From Halorubrum californiense DSM 19288 (GTDB taxonomy: Archaea > Halobacteriota > Halobacteria > Halobacteriales > Haloferacaceae), in assembly GCF_000336875.1 (NCBI RefSeq), contig NZ_AOJK01000021.1:9433-73432 (forward strand): a DNA stretch of 64,000 bases, in the 5' to 3' direction. A model generated the notes under the pieces. It worked only from the letters and a program-made list of their open reading frames with translations, had not been told where the DNA came from and did not search any database. Below, in pieces: positions 52,427 through 61,442 of the stretch; position 1 is the first letter of the stretch; each line of letters begins with the position of its first letter. The translations under genes and the position numbers were made by a program.

Positions 52427-53640
52427 TGTCGCTGTACCAGCACGCCCGGGACGGGAACGCGGAGCGCCTCCGGGACGCGCTCGGCAGCGACAGCGCGGCC
52501 GTCCGGCGGCGCGCCGCGGATTTCCTCGGCGAGGTCGGCGAGGAGGGCGACCAGCCGACGATCGACGGGCTGCTCCGCGCGGCGACGACGGACGACGACC
52601 CCGAGGTCCGCGGCGCGGCGGTCGACGCGCTCGACGAGATCGGCGAGGCGGCGCTCGAACAGCTCCTCGAAGAGCTCACGGGCGGCGGCGGGGACTCCGA
52701 GGCGGAGTGGGTCACCGCGCGCAAGTTCGCCCGCGCGCTGGAGGCCGACCGACCGGAGCTCCGGATGGCGGCGGCGAACGCGCTCGGGCGCCTCGACGAC
52801 GCGAGCGGCCTCCAACCGCTCGTCGGCGCGCTCGACGACGAGGACCCCCGCGTCCGGCTCCGGGCGGCGCAGGCCTGCGGGACCTTCGCCGACGCGCGAG
52901 CCGTCCCCGGCCTGCGCGAGCGACTCGACGACGAGGAGCCGCGCGTGCGCCGGGCCGCGGCCAACGCGCTGGGGGCGATCGGCACCGACGAGGCGCTGTC
53001 GCCGCTGCTCGACCTGCTCGACGACGGCGACGAGTCGATCCGACGGATCGCCGCCGGCGCGCTCGGGAAGGCGAGCAACCCGGAGCCGGTCGAGCCGCTC
53101 GCGCGAGCGCTCGGCGACGAGAGCGCCGTCGTGCGCAACGCCGCGGTGTACTCGGTGATCGAGCTACTTTCGAACGTGCCGACCCAGCAGAGCCACGCGG
53201 TCCGTGATCAGGTCGTCTCGGAGCTGAAGGCCGCCGACGACGCGACCGTCGTCGAGCCGCTCGTCGAGATCCTCACCGACGGCCAGCAGTCCCGCCAGCG
53301 CCGGAACGCGGCGTGGATCCTCGGCCGGGTGGCGGACCCGGACGCGTCGCTGGCGGTGGAGGCGCTCGCGGACGCGCTCGCGGACGACGACCCACAGACC
53401 GCGCAGTTCGCGGCCACGAGCCTCAAGAGCCTCGGCGGTCCGGTCGTCGAGGACCGCCTGCTCGACAAGCTGGGCCCCGAACACGCGGAGGACGCCCGCG
53501 CGAAGGCGGTGTTCGTCCTCGGACAGATCGGCGGGCAGGAGACCTTGAACCGCCTCGAAGAGTACGCCGACGACGACAGTCAGGCCGTCAGAAAGCGCGT
53601 GTTCTCGGCCGTCTCGAAGCTGCGCGCGGGGGGTCCGTAA
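52426..53640 (+). CDS. HEAT-repeat chemotaxis adaptor
   Basis: This 404-residue protein starts at ATG 52426 (TGATG overlap with cheR). About ten HEAT/PBS-type repeats are seen, with recurring patterns such as RRRAADFLGEVG, VRLRAAQACGTFAD and RRNAAWILGRVAD. The protein is followed directly by CheF. In Halobacterium, a HEAT-repeat protein and CheF (DUF439) proteins link chemotaxis signalling to the archaellum motor. Confidence 0.85.
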   Translation: MSLYQHARDGNAERLRDALGSDSAAVRRRAADFLGEVGEEGDQPTIDGLLRAATTDDDPEVRGAAVDALDEIGEAALEQLLEELTGGGGDSEAEWVTARKFARALEADRPELRMAAANALGRLDDASGLQPLVGALDDEDPRVRLRAAQACGTFADARAVPGLRERLDDEEPRVRRAAANALGAIGTDEALSPLLDLLDDGDESIRRIAAGALGKASNPEPVEPLARALGDESAVVRNAAVYSVIELLSNVPTQQSHAVRDQVVSELKAADDATVVEPLVEILTDGQQSRQRRNAAWILGRVADPDASLAVEALADALADDDPQTAQFAATSLKSLGGPVVEDRLLDKLGPEHAEDARAKAVFVLGQIGGQETLNRLEEYADDDSQAVRKRVFSAVSKLRAGGP

Positions 53641-54513
53641 ATGGCGCAAGAGGAGAGCGAGTACAAGATCACCGACACGCAGGCGAAGTTCGCGGTCGCG
53701 GTCCGCGAGGGCCGGAAGGTGAGCGACGTCTCGTGGACGCCGGGGCGCGTCCTCCTCTCGAACCGGCGGCTGATACTCGCCGGCAACGACGGGAAGCGGA
53801 CCGTCCCGCTGTCGAAGCTGGAGCGCCTCGGCGGGCGCCACGACGCGAACCAGTCGGTCGCGCGCGTCTCCAACTACGTGAGCTTCGACCTCGGCGAGCA
53901 GGTGTTACTCGTCGCCGCCAAGGACCACGAGCCGTTCGAGCGCGACGTCTACCGCGCGCTGCTCGACCAGAAGACCGTGATGGCAAAACACCCCGCCATC
54001 GAGGGCGGCGTCGTCCAGGACACGGAGTGGGAGCAGGCGCGCGTGAAGATCGACGAGAACGGGCTCAACGCGGCCTTGGAGCGCGGCGCCTTCGTGAAGT
54101 TCGACCTCGACGACATCAGCGGGCTCGACGCGGCGAAGCGCACCGTCAACGGCGAGAAGAAGCCAGTCATCGAGGTGTCACACACCGACGACGAGGGGAC
54201 GAGCATCGAGACGCACGTCGCGGGCGACCCCAACCGGATGCGGTTCGTCGAGTCGTGGCTCCGGAAGGGCGAGGAGCGCTCGTCGACGAACGTCGACCTC
54301 TCCAGCCGCGACCGCGAGGTGCTGATGGCGCTGTACTCCGGCGTCTCGCCCTTCGAGATCCCCTCGTTCCTCGGGATGGACGTCGACGACGTCGAGGAGA
54401 CGTTCGAGCGGCTGGTCGACCTCGAAGTGGTCGAGGAGGTGCGGATCCGCCGCGAGGTCGCGCTCAACTCCCGCGGCCGCAACATCGCCAGCGAGGCGAT
54501 GAACGAGCAGTAG
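53641..54513 (+). CDS. cheF: CheF chemotaxis-archaellum adaptor (DUF439)
   Basis: This 290-residue protein starts directly after the HEAT gene stop. Its N-terminal beta-rich half (KFAVAVREGRKVSDVSW, RVLLSNRRLILAG) and C-terminal winged-helix-like segment (REVLMALYSGVSPFEIPSFLG) are typical of CheF/DUF439. CheF binds the archaellum switch proteins ArlCE and CheY, passing the switching signal. The gene ends the chemotaxis unit here. Confidence 0.88.
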   Translation: MAQEESEYKITDTQAKFAVAVREGRKVSDVSWTPGRVLLSNRRLILAGNDGKRTVPLSKLERLGGRHDANQSVARVSNYVSFDLGEQVLLVAAKDHEPFERDVYRALLDQKTVMAKHPAIEGGVVQDTEWEQARVKIDENGLNAALERGAFVKFDLDDISGLDAAKRTVNGEKKPVIEVSHTDDEGTSIETHVAGDPNRMRFVESWLRKGEERSSTNVDLSSRDREVLMALYSGVSPFEIPSFLGMDVDDVEETFERLVDLEVVEEVRIRREVALNSRGRNIASEAMNEQ

Positions 54514-54599
54514 CGGGGCTCGCGCTCGGCGGGCGTCGGCAATCACGAACCGTCGCCGCGTCGAACCACGCTTAAGTCGCCGCCCGGCGGAGTACGGCC

Positions 54600-55313
54600 A
54601 TGAGCTACGAGGCAGTGCTTTTCGACCTCGACAACACGCTGTACCCGTACGCCCCGTGTAACGAGGCGGGCAAGCGGGCCGCGCTCGACGCCCTCCGCGA
54701 GCGCGGGTACGATCTGGACCGCGACGCGTTCGACGACCTGTACGCGACCGGCCGGCGCGAGGCCAAACGCGAGACGCGCACCACGGCCGCCTCCCACGAC
54801 CGTCACGTCTACTTCAAGCGCGGGCTGTACCGGCACGCGGGCGAGCCCGACGCCGCCGCTGCGCTGGCGGCCGGCGACGCCTACTGGAACGGATTCCTCG
54901 CGGCGATGTCCCTCTGTGACGGCGTCGAGGGGGTCCTCGACGCCCTCGACGCCGCGGGAACCGACGTCGCGGTCGTGACGAACCTCACGACGCGGGTCCA
55001 GCTGCGGAAGCTCGTTCGCCTCGGGCTCGACGACCGGATCGACCTGCTCGTCACCTCCGAGGAGGTGGGCCGCGAGAAACCGAGCGCGCTCCCCTTTACG
55101 AGCGCGCTCGCCGAACTCGACTGCCGACCGAGCGAGGCGGTGGCGGTCGGCGACAACGTCGAGGCCGACGTCGCCGGCGCGAACGCCCTCGGCGTCGACT
55201 CGGCGCTGTTCGTCGCCGACGGCGACGCGCCCGCCGAGGGGGAACTCGACGGCGACCGACGCCCGGACTACCGGCTCGACGCCTTCGCCGACCTGACGGA
55301 GGTGGCGGCGTGA
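54600..55313 (+). CDS. HAD phosphatase (probable ribulose bisphosphate phosphatase)
   Basis: This 237-residue HAD-superfamily protein has the catalytic DxD in [10 protein letters not shown] (D9, D11), a cap domain, the Thr loop VVTNLTTR and the last Asp cluster VGDNVEAD. Gene order (with a class II aldolase, a ribose-1,5-bisphosphate isomerase and a PfkB kinase) matches the non-carboxylating pentose bisphosphate pathway of haloarchaea. A phosphatase there turns ribulose-1,5-bisphosphate into ribulose-1-phosphate. The exact substrate is inferred from this context. Confidence 0.83.
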   Translation: MSYEAVLFDLDNTLYPYAPCNEAGKRAALDALRERGYDLDRDAFDDLYATGRREAKRETRTTAASHDRHVYFKRGLYRHAGEPDAAAALAAGDAYWNGFLAAMSLCDGVEGVLDALDAAGTDVAVVTNLTTRVQLRKLVRLGLDDRIDLLVTSEEVGREKPSALPFTSALAELDCRPSEAVAVGDNVEADVAGANALGVDSALFVADGDAPAEGELDGDRRPDYRLDAFADLTEVAA

Positions 55314-56002
55314 CCCGCGACGGTTCCGGGAGCGATTCCGGCGCGGACGCGAACCCCGACCTCCTGCGGGAGGCGCGGGAGGCGGTCGTCGAGTACGCGC
55401 CGGCGCTCGCAGACCTGACGCCCGGACGGACCGGGAACCTGAGCGTCCGCGACGGGGACCGGGTCGCCGTCACGCCCACCGGCGTCCCGTACGACTCGTT
55501 CGACGCCGCCGACGTACCCGCCGTGTCGCTGGCGGGCGAGCGGCTGGCCGGGCGGATGGCGCCGTCGAGCGAGGTGCCGATGCACACGGGGATCTACAAG
55601 CACGACCGGCCGGGCGCGATCGTTCACACCCACTCGCCGTGGGCGACGACGATGGCGACGCTCCACCGGAAGCTCCCGCCGATCCACTACATGATCGCCG
55701 CCGTCGGCCGCGAGGTGCCGTTGGCGGACTACGCGCCGTACGGCACCGAGGAGCTGGCGGCGAACGTCGTCGCCGCGATGGCCGAGGCGGACTCCGACGC
55801 CGCCATCCTCGCGAACCACGGGCTCGTGGTGACCGGCCCGGACGTCGAGACCGCGGTCGAGAACACCCGCCACGTCGAGGACATCTGCCGGCTCTACCTG
55901 CGCGCGTCCGCCGTCGGCGAGCCGTACGTCCTCACCGACGAGGAGATGGCGACGGTCGAGGAGCGGTTCGAGAGCTACGGGCAACAGCCGGACGCGGAGT
56001 AA
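55310..56002 (+). CDS. Class II aldolase (probable ribulose-1-phosphate aldolase)
   Basis: This 230-residue protein starts at GTG 55310 overlapping the HAD stop (GTGA). It has the class II aldolase fold, with GNLSVR near the N-terminus, the metal-binding HTHSPWA pair, PMHTGIY and a later His in ILANHGLVV. It probably splits ribulose-1-phosphate into dihydroxyacetone phosphate and glycolaldehyde, the last step of the pathway. A fuculose- or rhamnulose-phosphate substrate cannot be excluded. Confidence 0.83.
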   Translation: MTRDGSGSDSGADANPDLLREAREAVVEYAPALADLTPGRTGNLSVRDGDRVAVTPTGVPYDSFDAADVPAVSLAGERLAGRMAPSSEVPMHTGIYKHDRPGAIVHTHSPWATTMATLHRKLPPIHYMIAAVGREVPLADYAPYGTEELAANVVAAMAEADSDAAILANHGLVVTGPDVETAVENTRHVEDICRLYLRASAVGEPYVLTDEEMATVEERFESYGQQPDAE

Positions 56003-56061
56003 GGAGGGAATCGCCGACAGTCGGCCGGTTTTATAAATACACGGGCGGCTACCGGATCGGT

Positions 56062-57033
56062 ATGACAGAGTTCGAGCCGGCGCCGGCGGTCCGCGAGACC
56101 GCCGAGTCGATCGCGACGATGGAGATCCGCGGCGCGGCGACCATCGCCTCCGCGGCCGCGGAGGCGCTCGCCGAGCAGGCCGAGGCGGCGGCCGCGTCCG
56201 GCGCGACCGCGAGCGACCCCGCGGCGTTCCGCGCGTCGATGCGCGCGGCCGCCCGCGACCTCCGCGAGACCCGGCCGACCGCCGTGTCGCTGCCGAACGC
56301 CCTCCGGTACGTCCTCCAGCGGATGGAGGGCGACTCGGTCGACGGGCTCCGCCGGAGCGTCGTCGACGCGAGCGAGGCGTTCGTTGAGCAGCTCGACCGC
56401 GCGCAGGAGGACCTCGGGCAGGTCGGCGCCAACCGGCTCGCGGACGGCGACACGGTGATGACGCACTGTCACTCCACCGACGCGCTCGCGTGTATCGAGG
56501 CCGCCGTCGAGCAGGGGAAGTCGATCTCGGCGGTCGTCAAGGAGACGCGCCCGCGCCAGCAGGGCCACATCACCGCCGAACAGCTCCGCGACGCCGGGGT
56601 CCCCGTCACGCTGATCGTCGACTCCGCGGCGCGGCGCTACCTCGACGAGGTCGACCACGTCGTCGTTGGCGCCGACTCGATCGCCGCCGACGGGGGCGTC
56701 ATCAACAAGATCGGCACCTCGGGGCTCGCCGTCAACGCCCGCGAGCGCGGCGTCCCGATCATGACCGCGGCCCAGACGATCAAGCTCCACCCGGAGACGC
56801 TGACGGGCCACACCGTCGAGATCGAGATGCGCGACGAGGGCGAGGTGATCGACCCGGCGGCCCGCGGGGAGATCGGCGACATCGCGGTCGAGAACCCGGC
56901 GTTCGACGTGACGCCGCCGCGGTACATGGACGCGATCGTCACCGAGCAGGGGCAGTTCCCGCCGGAGAGCATCGTGACGCTGATGCGCGAGCTGTTCGGC
57001 GAGGGCGCCGCCGAGCCGTGGGCGGAACCATGA
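56062..57033 (+). CDS. Ribose-1,5-bisphosphate isomerase (eIF2B-like)
   Basis: This protein has about 323 residues from ATG 56062. It belongs to the eIF2B/R15P isomerase family, with MEIRGAATIASAA, THCHSTDAL, KETRPRQQGH, VGADSIAADGGVINKIGT and VTPPRYMDAI. It converts ribose-1,5-bisphosphate to ribulose-1,5-bisphosphate, linking nucleoside breakdown to central carbon metabolism. A TATA-like TTTATAAATA lies about 30 bases upstream, so it may have its own promoter within the cluster. It overlaps the kinase gene (ATGA). Confidence 0.88.
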   Translation: MTEFEPAPAVRETAESIATMEIRGAATIASAAAEALAEQAEAAAASGATASDPAAFRASMRAAARDLRETRPTAVSLPNALRYVLQRMEGDSVDGLRRSVVDASEAFVEQLDRAQEDLGQVGANRLADGDTVMTHCHSTDALACIEAAVEQGKSISAVVKETRPRQQGHITAEQLRDAGVPVTLIVDSAARRYLDEVDHVVVGADSIAADGGVINKIGTSGLAVNARERGVPIMTAAQTIKLHPETLTGHTVEIEMRDEGEVIDPAARGEIGDIAVENPAFDVTPPRYMDAIVTEQGQFPPESIVTLMRELFGEGAAEPWAEP

Positions 57034-58298
57034 GCGGGCGCGACCCCGGGGGCGACGGGGATCGGCCCGACGCGCGCGACGGCGACCGACCCGCCGACCC
57101 CGGGACCGAGGACGGCGAGGGCGTCGACGACTGGGACGAGACGGTCGCGGAGTGGGACCGCGAGGTCGACGAGTGGGAAGAGGACGGTCCGGAGGCCGGG
57201 GGCGCGTCCGAGAACGGAGACGCGCCCGAGAACGGGAACGAGAGCGACGACGGAGACGAGAGCGACGACGGAGCCGGTGCCGGGGCCGAGAATGTCGATC
57301 CCGCCGTCGACCGCGACCCCGACCTCGGCCCCGACGACGCCGCCCGCGTGCCGAAGGTCGTCGCCGCGGGCCACATCAACTGGGACGTGACGATCCACGT
57401 CGACCGGCTCCCCGAACCGGACGGCGAGACGCGGATCGACCGGCTCGAACAGTCCGGCGGGGGCAGCGCCGCCAACGTCGCGGTCGGGCTCGTCGACCTC
57501 GGCGGCCAGTCGGTCGTCTACGGCAGCGTCGGCGGGGACGAGTCGGGCGCGCTGGCGCTTCGCGAGCTCGCCAGCGCCGGCGTCGACCCCGGACAGGTGC
57601 TGGTCGACGCGGAGGAGCCCACCTCGGTGAAGTACGTCATCGTCGACGGGGGCGGCGAGCTGCTCATGCTCGCGAACGACGGCGCCAACGAGTCGTTCTC
57701 CGCGGCCGGGCTCGACCGCGACACGCTCGCGGCCGCCGACCACCTCCACCTCACCGGCCAGCAGCCCGAGACCGCGGCGGCGCTCGCGACCGCGGCCGCG
57801 GAGGCGGGCGCGACCCGGAGCTTCGACCCCGGCCGGCGCGTCGCGGACCGCGAGTTCGACGCCGCGCTCCACGCGAGCGACGTGCTGTTCCTGAACGACC
57901 GGGAGGCCGACGCGCTCGCGGCGGCGACAGACGTCGACCCGTGGGAGCCCGACGACCGCGTCGTCGCGATCAAGCTCGGCGACGAGGGCGCGACCGTCCG
58001 GACGCCGCACGGCAGCGTCTCGCACCCGGGGTTCGACGTCGACCCGGTCGACACCACCGGCGCGGGCGACGCCTTCGCCGCCGGGTTCCTCGGGGCGGCG
58101 CTGCGGGAGTCGGAAATCACCGGCGACGGGTTCTCGCACGACCCGCGCGACTACCAGGTGCCGATCCTGGTCGGCAACGCCTGCGGCGCCGTCGCGACCG
58201 AGTCGGTGACCGCCCGCACCGACCTCTCGTGGGACCGCGTCCGCGAGACGATGGGCGAGTCGCCCGAGACGGACCTCCTCATCGAAGTGCGGGCCTGA
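57030..58298 (+). CDS. PfkB-family sugar kinase (probable ribose-1-phosphate kinase)
   Basis: This 422-residue protein has a PfkB/ribokinase domain from about residue 107 (VVAAGHINWDVT) to the end, including the GGGSAANVA motif and the catalytic DTTGAGDAFAAGF. In the haloarchaeal pathway this enzyme phosphorylates ribose-1-phosphate to ribose-1,5-bisphosphate. The N-terminal 105 residues are an extremely acidic, Gly/Asp/Glu-rich extension not found in ordinary PfkB proteins. GTG 57348 would remove it, but the ATGA overlap supports the long form. Confidence 0.83.
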   Translation: MSGRDPGGDGDRPDARDGDRPADPGTEDGEGVDDWDETVAEWDREVDEWEEDGPEAGGASENGDAPENGNESDDGDESDDGAGAGAENVDPAVDRDPDLGPDDAARVPKVVAAGHINWDVTIHVDRLPEPDGETRIDRLEQSGGGSAANVAVGLVDLGGQSVVYGSVGGDESGALALRELASAGVDPGQVLVDAEEPTSVKYVIVDGGGELLMLANDGANESFSAAGLDRDTLAAADHLHLTGQQPETAAALATAAAEAGATRSFDPGRRVADREFDAALHASDVLFLNDREADALAAATDVDPWEPDDRVVAIKLGDEGATVRTPHGSVSHPGFDVDPVDTTGAGDAFAAGFLGAALRESEITGDGFSHDPRDYQVPILVGNACGAVATESVTARTDLSWDRVRETMGESPETDLLIEVRA

Positions 58299-58329
58299 GG
58301 CGGCCGGCGGTCCGACGCCAACCGCCGCG

Positions 58330-59529
58330 TCAGCCCTCGTAGTCGAACGCGACCGCGAGGTCGGCGGCACCGAAGAAGACGAACCGGTACCGACCGGGAA
58401 CGAGGTCCGGGCAGACCCGGAAGGCGTCCGCGCGCGGGCCGTCCTCGACGAGCCCCGTCTCGGTCATCTCGAACTCCCACTCCAGCGTCCCGCCCGGCGG
58501 GACGCCGATCGCCAGGTCGTTGTAGCCGACGGTGGGGTCGCCGTCGGTGCCGCGGAGCTCGGTCCAACCGCTCTCGGTGCGGAGCTCCAGGTTGTACTTC
58601 GCCTGGCTACCGACGGACGCCGGCTCGCCGGAGACGTTGGTCAGTTCGATCCGGAACCGGGTACCCCGACCGATCGCGAGCGGGTCGGACCCGGGCGCAT
58701 CGTCGCCGGGGATCACGACGCGGAGCGCGAGCGGGCCGTCGCCCCCGGCGTCGCTGCCGGCGCCGCCCCCGCCGCTCCAGTTGACCTCGCCGTCGTACAC
58801 CTGCGGGTGGCGCGTGAAGCCGTCGGCGTCGCACTCGAAGGCGGCGGGGACGTTCGCCGGGTCGTGTTCGGGGCGGACCTCGCCCGCGAGACTCTCCGGG
58901 TCGCGGATCCAATCGTCGTCGCGCACCGTCCCCGTCTCGTCCCAGCCGTCGGTGACCGAGAGCCGGACCGCGTCCGGGAGCGGGTCGCTCGTGACGCGGA
59001 GCAGCGCGGCCGGGTAGGTGATCGCCTGTCCGCAGGCCACCCCCTCGTCCTGCGCCCCCAGGACCGCCGCGTCCGCGACGAGGGTCCCGTTCTCGACGGC
59101 GACCCCGTCGAACGCGACCTCGTCGTGGCAGGTGGTCGGGCCGACGGACTCGACGTAGACGAGGGCCGACGCCGCGAAGTCGGTCGCCTCGACGAACGCG
59201 GCGGTCTCCGCCGGCGCGTCGCCGAGCAGCCACGCGGCGTCGTCCTCATCGGTGAGGAGGGCACAGAAGCCGCGGCGCTCCGTCCGGCTCCACGCCGGTC
59301 CGGACAGCGCCGCGCCGACTTGGTGGACGTCGGTCTCGGGGTCCGCGTCTCCCCCGGCGTCGCCGTCGGTACCGTCGCCGCCGCCGTCCGTGCCGTCGCC
59401 GCTGCCGTCTCCGCCATCGGTTCCGTCGTCGCCCGGCGCGGGACCGCCGGCCTCGGTACACCCGGCGAGCGCGGCGACGCTACCGGTCGCGACACCGTAG
59501 AGGGCCGTTCGTCGCGTGAGGTCGGTCAT
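58330..59529 (-). CDS. Tat-exported lipoprotein with the shared C-terminal domain
   Basis: This protein has about 399 residues from ATG 59529. It has a twin-Arg signal (LTRRTALYG), a hydrophobic stretch and a lipobox with LAGC, then a Gly/Asp-rich linker of about 50 residues. The C-terminal 100 residues match the domain of the lipoprotein at 45085. The middle part has four Cys and a distinct fold. The function is unknown; it is probably a surface-anchored protein. Confidence 0.8.
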   Translation of the reverse strand: MTDLTRRTALYGVATGSVAALAGCTEAGGPAPGDDGTDGGDGSGDGTDGGGDGTDGDAGGDADPETDVHQVGAALSGPAWSRTERRGFCALLTDEDDAAWLLGDAPAETAAFVEATDFAASALVYVESVGPTTCHDEVAFDGVAVENGTLVADAAVLGAQDEGVACGQAITYPAALLRVTSDPLPDAVRLSVTDGWDETGTVRDDDWIRDPESLAGEVRPEHDPANVPAAFECDADGFTRHPQVYDGEVNWSGGGGAGSDAGGDGPLALRVVIPGDDAPGSDPLAIGRGTRFRIELTNVSGEPASVGSQAKYNLELRTESGWTELRGTDGDPTVGYNDLAIGVPPGGTLEWEFEMTETGLVEDGPRADAFRVCPDLVPGRYRFVFFGAADLAVAFDYEG

Positions 59530-59623
59530 ACCACCGGGTACGCGGCCGATACATAAGGGCTTCGTGTAGACGTAAACGCGCGTCTCACCGACCGAGCCGG
59601 GCAATTTCGATCGCTACGATCGG

Positions 59624-60721
59624 CTACGCTGGATCGAACAGCGCCTCGATCCCCTCCCTGTCGAGCCCGGCTGCGAGGCCGAGCGAGAGCGCGACGCGCG
59701 CCTTCGGGGCCGGGAGGTCGCCGGCGAACGTCACGCCGTGGTCCGCGAGCGTGACGGCGCCGCCGGGGGTGCCGTACACCGGTTCCGTGGGTCCGGCGGG
59801 CGGACGCCCGGCGACGACGACGGGCACCGATTCGACCGCCTCGCCGAGCGCGTCGCCGAGCGCGCCGGTGACGTTGCCGAGACCGGTCCCCTCGACGACG
59901 ACGCCGCCGACGCCCGCGTCGAGCGCGCGTTCGAGCGCCCCCGAGCCGACGCCCGTCCCCGAGTGGATCACCGGCACCTCTGGCACGTCTGCGGGGCTTT
60001 CGATCGCGTCCGCGAGCGGGTCGACTGGGACGCCTCGCTCGGGGGTGCGCACGAGGCGGGAGGCGGCGCGGGTGAACGTCGCGACCGGGCCCGCCCCCGG
60101 CGAGGTCATCGTCGACAGCGCGTTGCTGTGGCCCTTCGCGACGTCGCGGGCGGTGTGAAGCTCGTCGTCGAACGCGACGTGGACCCCGGGCGCGAACCGG
60201 TCGTCCGCGGCCGCGCGGACCGCGAGCGCGAGGTTCGCCGGAACGTCGCTGGCGGGCTCGTCGAGCCGCCGCTGCGCGCCCGTGACGACGACCGGCGCGT
60301 CGAGGTCGGTGAGGAGGTCCAGCGCGAACGCGGTGTCCGCGAGCGTGTCCGTCCCGTGCGTGACGACCACGCCGTCGGCGGGCTCGCCGTCGGTCCCGTG
60401 GACGGCGTCTCGGGCGGCGGCCGCGGTCGCGAGGACATCTCGCCAGCGGACGTCGAACCCCGGCTGTGAACACACCTCTCTCGTCGTCACCCGTGCGTAG
60501 TCGCTCACGGCCGGCACCGCCGCCACGAGGTCGTCGCCCGTCTTCTCGGGGGCCGCGCCGCCGTCGCTCGGCTCCGAGGCGATGGTGCCGCCGCAGGCGA
60601 CGACCGCCACCCGCGGGCGGCCGCCGTCGGCGCGCCGGACGGTTCTGTTCGGGTCTCGGCGTCCGTCCCGGCGCCCACCGCTCAACTCCTCGCGTCGGTC
60701 GCGACGATCGGTCTCGGTCAT
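59624..60721 (-). CDS. L-asparaginase (type I/II family)
   Basis: This protein has about 365 residues from ATG 60721. The asparaginase signatures are ACGGTIAS (catalytic Thr) and VVTHGTDTLADTA (second Thr and Asp), followed by VVVTGAQR and GVVVEGTGLGN. The N-terminal 40 residues are Arg/Asp-rich and variable. It hydrolyses asparagine to aspartate and ammonia. It is transcribed alone between two divergent units. Confidence 0.87.
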   Translation of the reverse strand: MTETDRRDRREELSGGRRDGRRDPNRTVRRADGGRPRVAVVACGGTIASEPSDGGAAPEKTGDDLVAAVPAVSDYARVTTREVCSQPGFDVRWRDVLATAAAARDAVHGTDGEPADGVVVTHGTDTLADTAFALDLLTDLDAPVVVTGAQRRLDEPASDVPANLALAVRAAADDRFAPGVHVAFDDELHTARDVAKGHSNALSTMTSPGAGPVATFTRAASRLVRTPERGVPVDPLADAIESPADVPEVPVIHSGTGVGSGALERALDAGVGGVVVEGTGLGNVTGALGDALGEAVESVPVVVAGRPPAGPTEPVYGTPGGAVTLADHGVTFAGDLPAPKARVALSLGLAAGLDREGIEALFDPA

Positions 60722-61030
60722 ACCCCACGTCGCTCCCCGACGGACAAAGCGGTTGGTGCCGCGGCAGTCGTTCCGCGCCCGACTCGCCGATGCGCCACGA
60801 CCGCCGCCGGGTTCCGGCGGTCCGCAGCGGTCGGCCGGATCCGAGACGGTCGAACCGCCCGACACCGCCGGATCGCGGTCGATTCCGAAACAAAGTATTA
60901 GCGAGGGCGATGAACAGTTAACACGTTTCTGCGGCGGTTTTAAAACGACCCAATCGGTCGAGAAACGCCGTGAAATTCGCCGAACCCTCGTCGGGGTATA
61001 TGTGGTCCCCCGTCGTACGGAGAAGCGTCC

Positions 61031-61252
61031 ATGTCAACCCCCGCTCCAACCCAGATCGCCTCCGGTGAACGACTCGCCGGGCTGATGACCGACACGGTCA
61101 AGGCCGCCGCCTTCTGGGCGGCCATCGCCATCCCGGCGACGTACCCCGTCCTGCTGTACTCGGGGCTCGACGGCGGCACCGGACAGCTGTTCGTCGTCCT
61201 CCTGTTCGCGAACGCCCTCGCGCTCGCGCTCGGTCACGACTACAAGCGCTGA
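61031..61252 (+). CDS. Small haloarchaeal membrane protein
   Basis: This 73-residue protein starts at ATG 61031. It has a soluble start and two hydrophobic helices (AAAFWAAIAIPATYPVLLY and LFVVLLFANALALALG) ending in HDYKR. It is not recognised. It lies between the asparaginase promoter region and the DUF255 gene. Confidence 0.65.
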   Translation: MSTPAPTQIASGERLAGLMTDTVKAAAFWAAIAIPATYPVLLYSGLDGGTGQLFVVLLFANALALALGHDYKR

Positions 61253-61442
61253 CCGTCGGCGCGGGACCGCTCGCCACGCACCGACAGAATCGCCCGGCCG
61301 AACCAAACGCGCCGCGTGGACACCGGCGCCGCGCCCTCCGCCCTCCGCTCTCTCGTCCTCCCGCCTACCTTCCGCCGCTCCGTTCGTCGCTCCAGCGTTC
61401 CGCTCTCGAAGCGCTTACCTCCGCCCCGATCCGACTGGGCGT

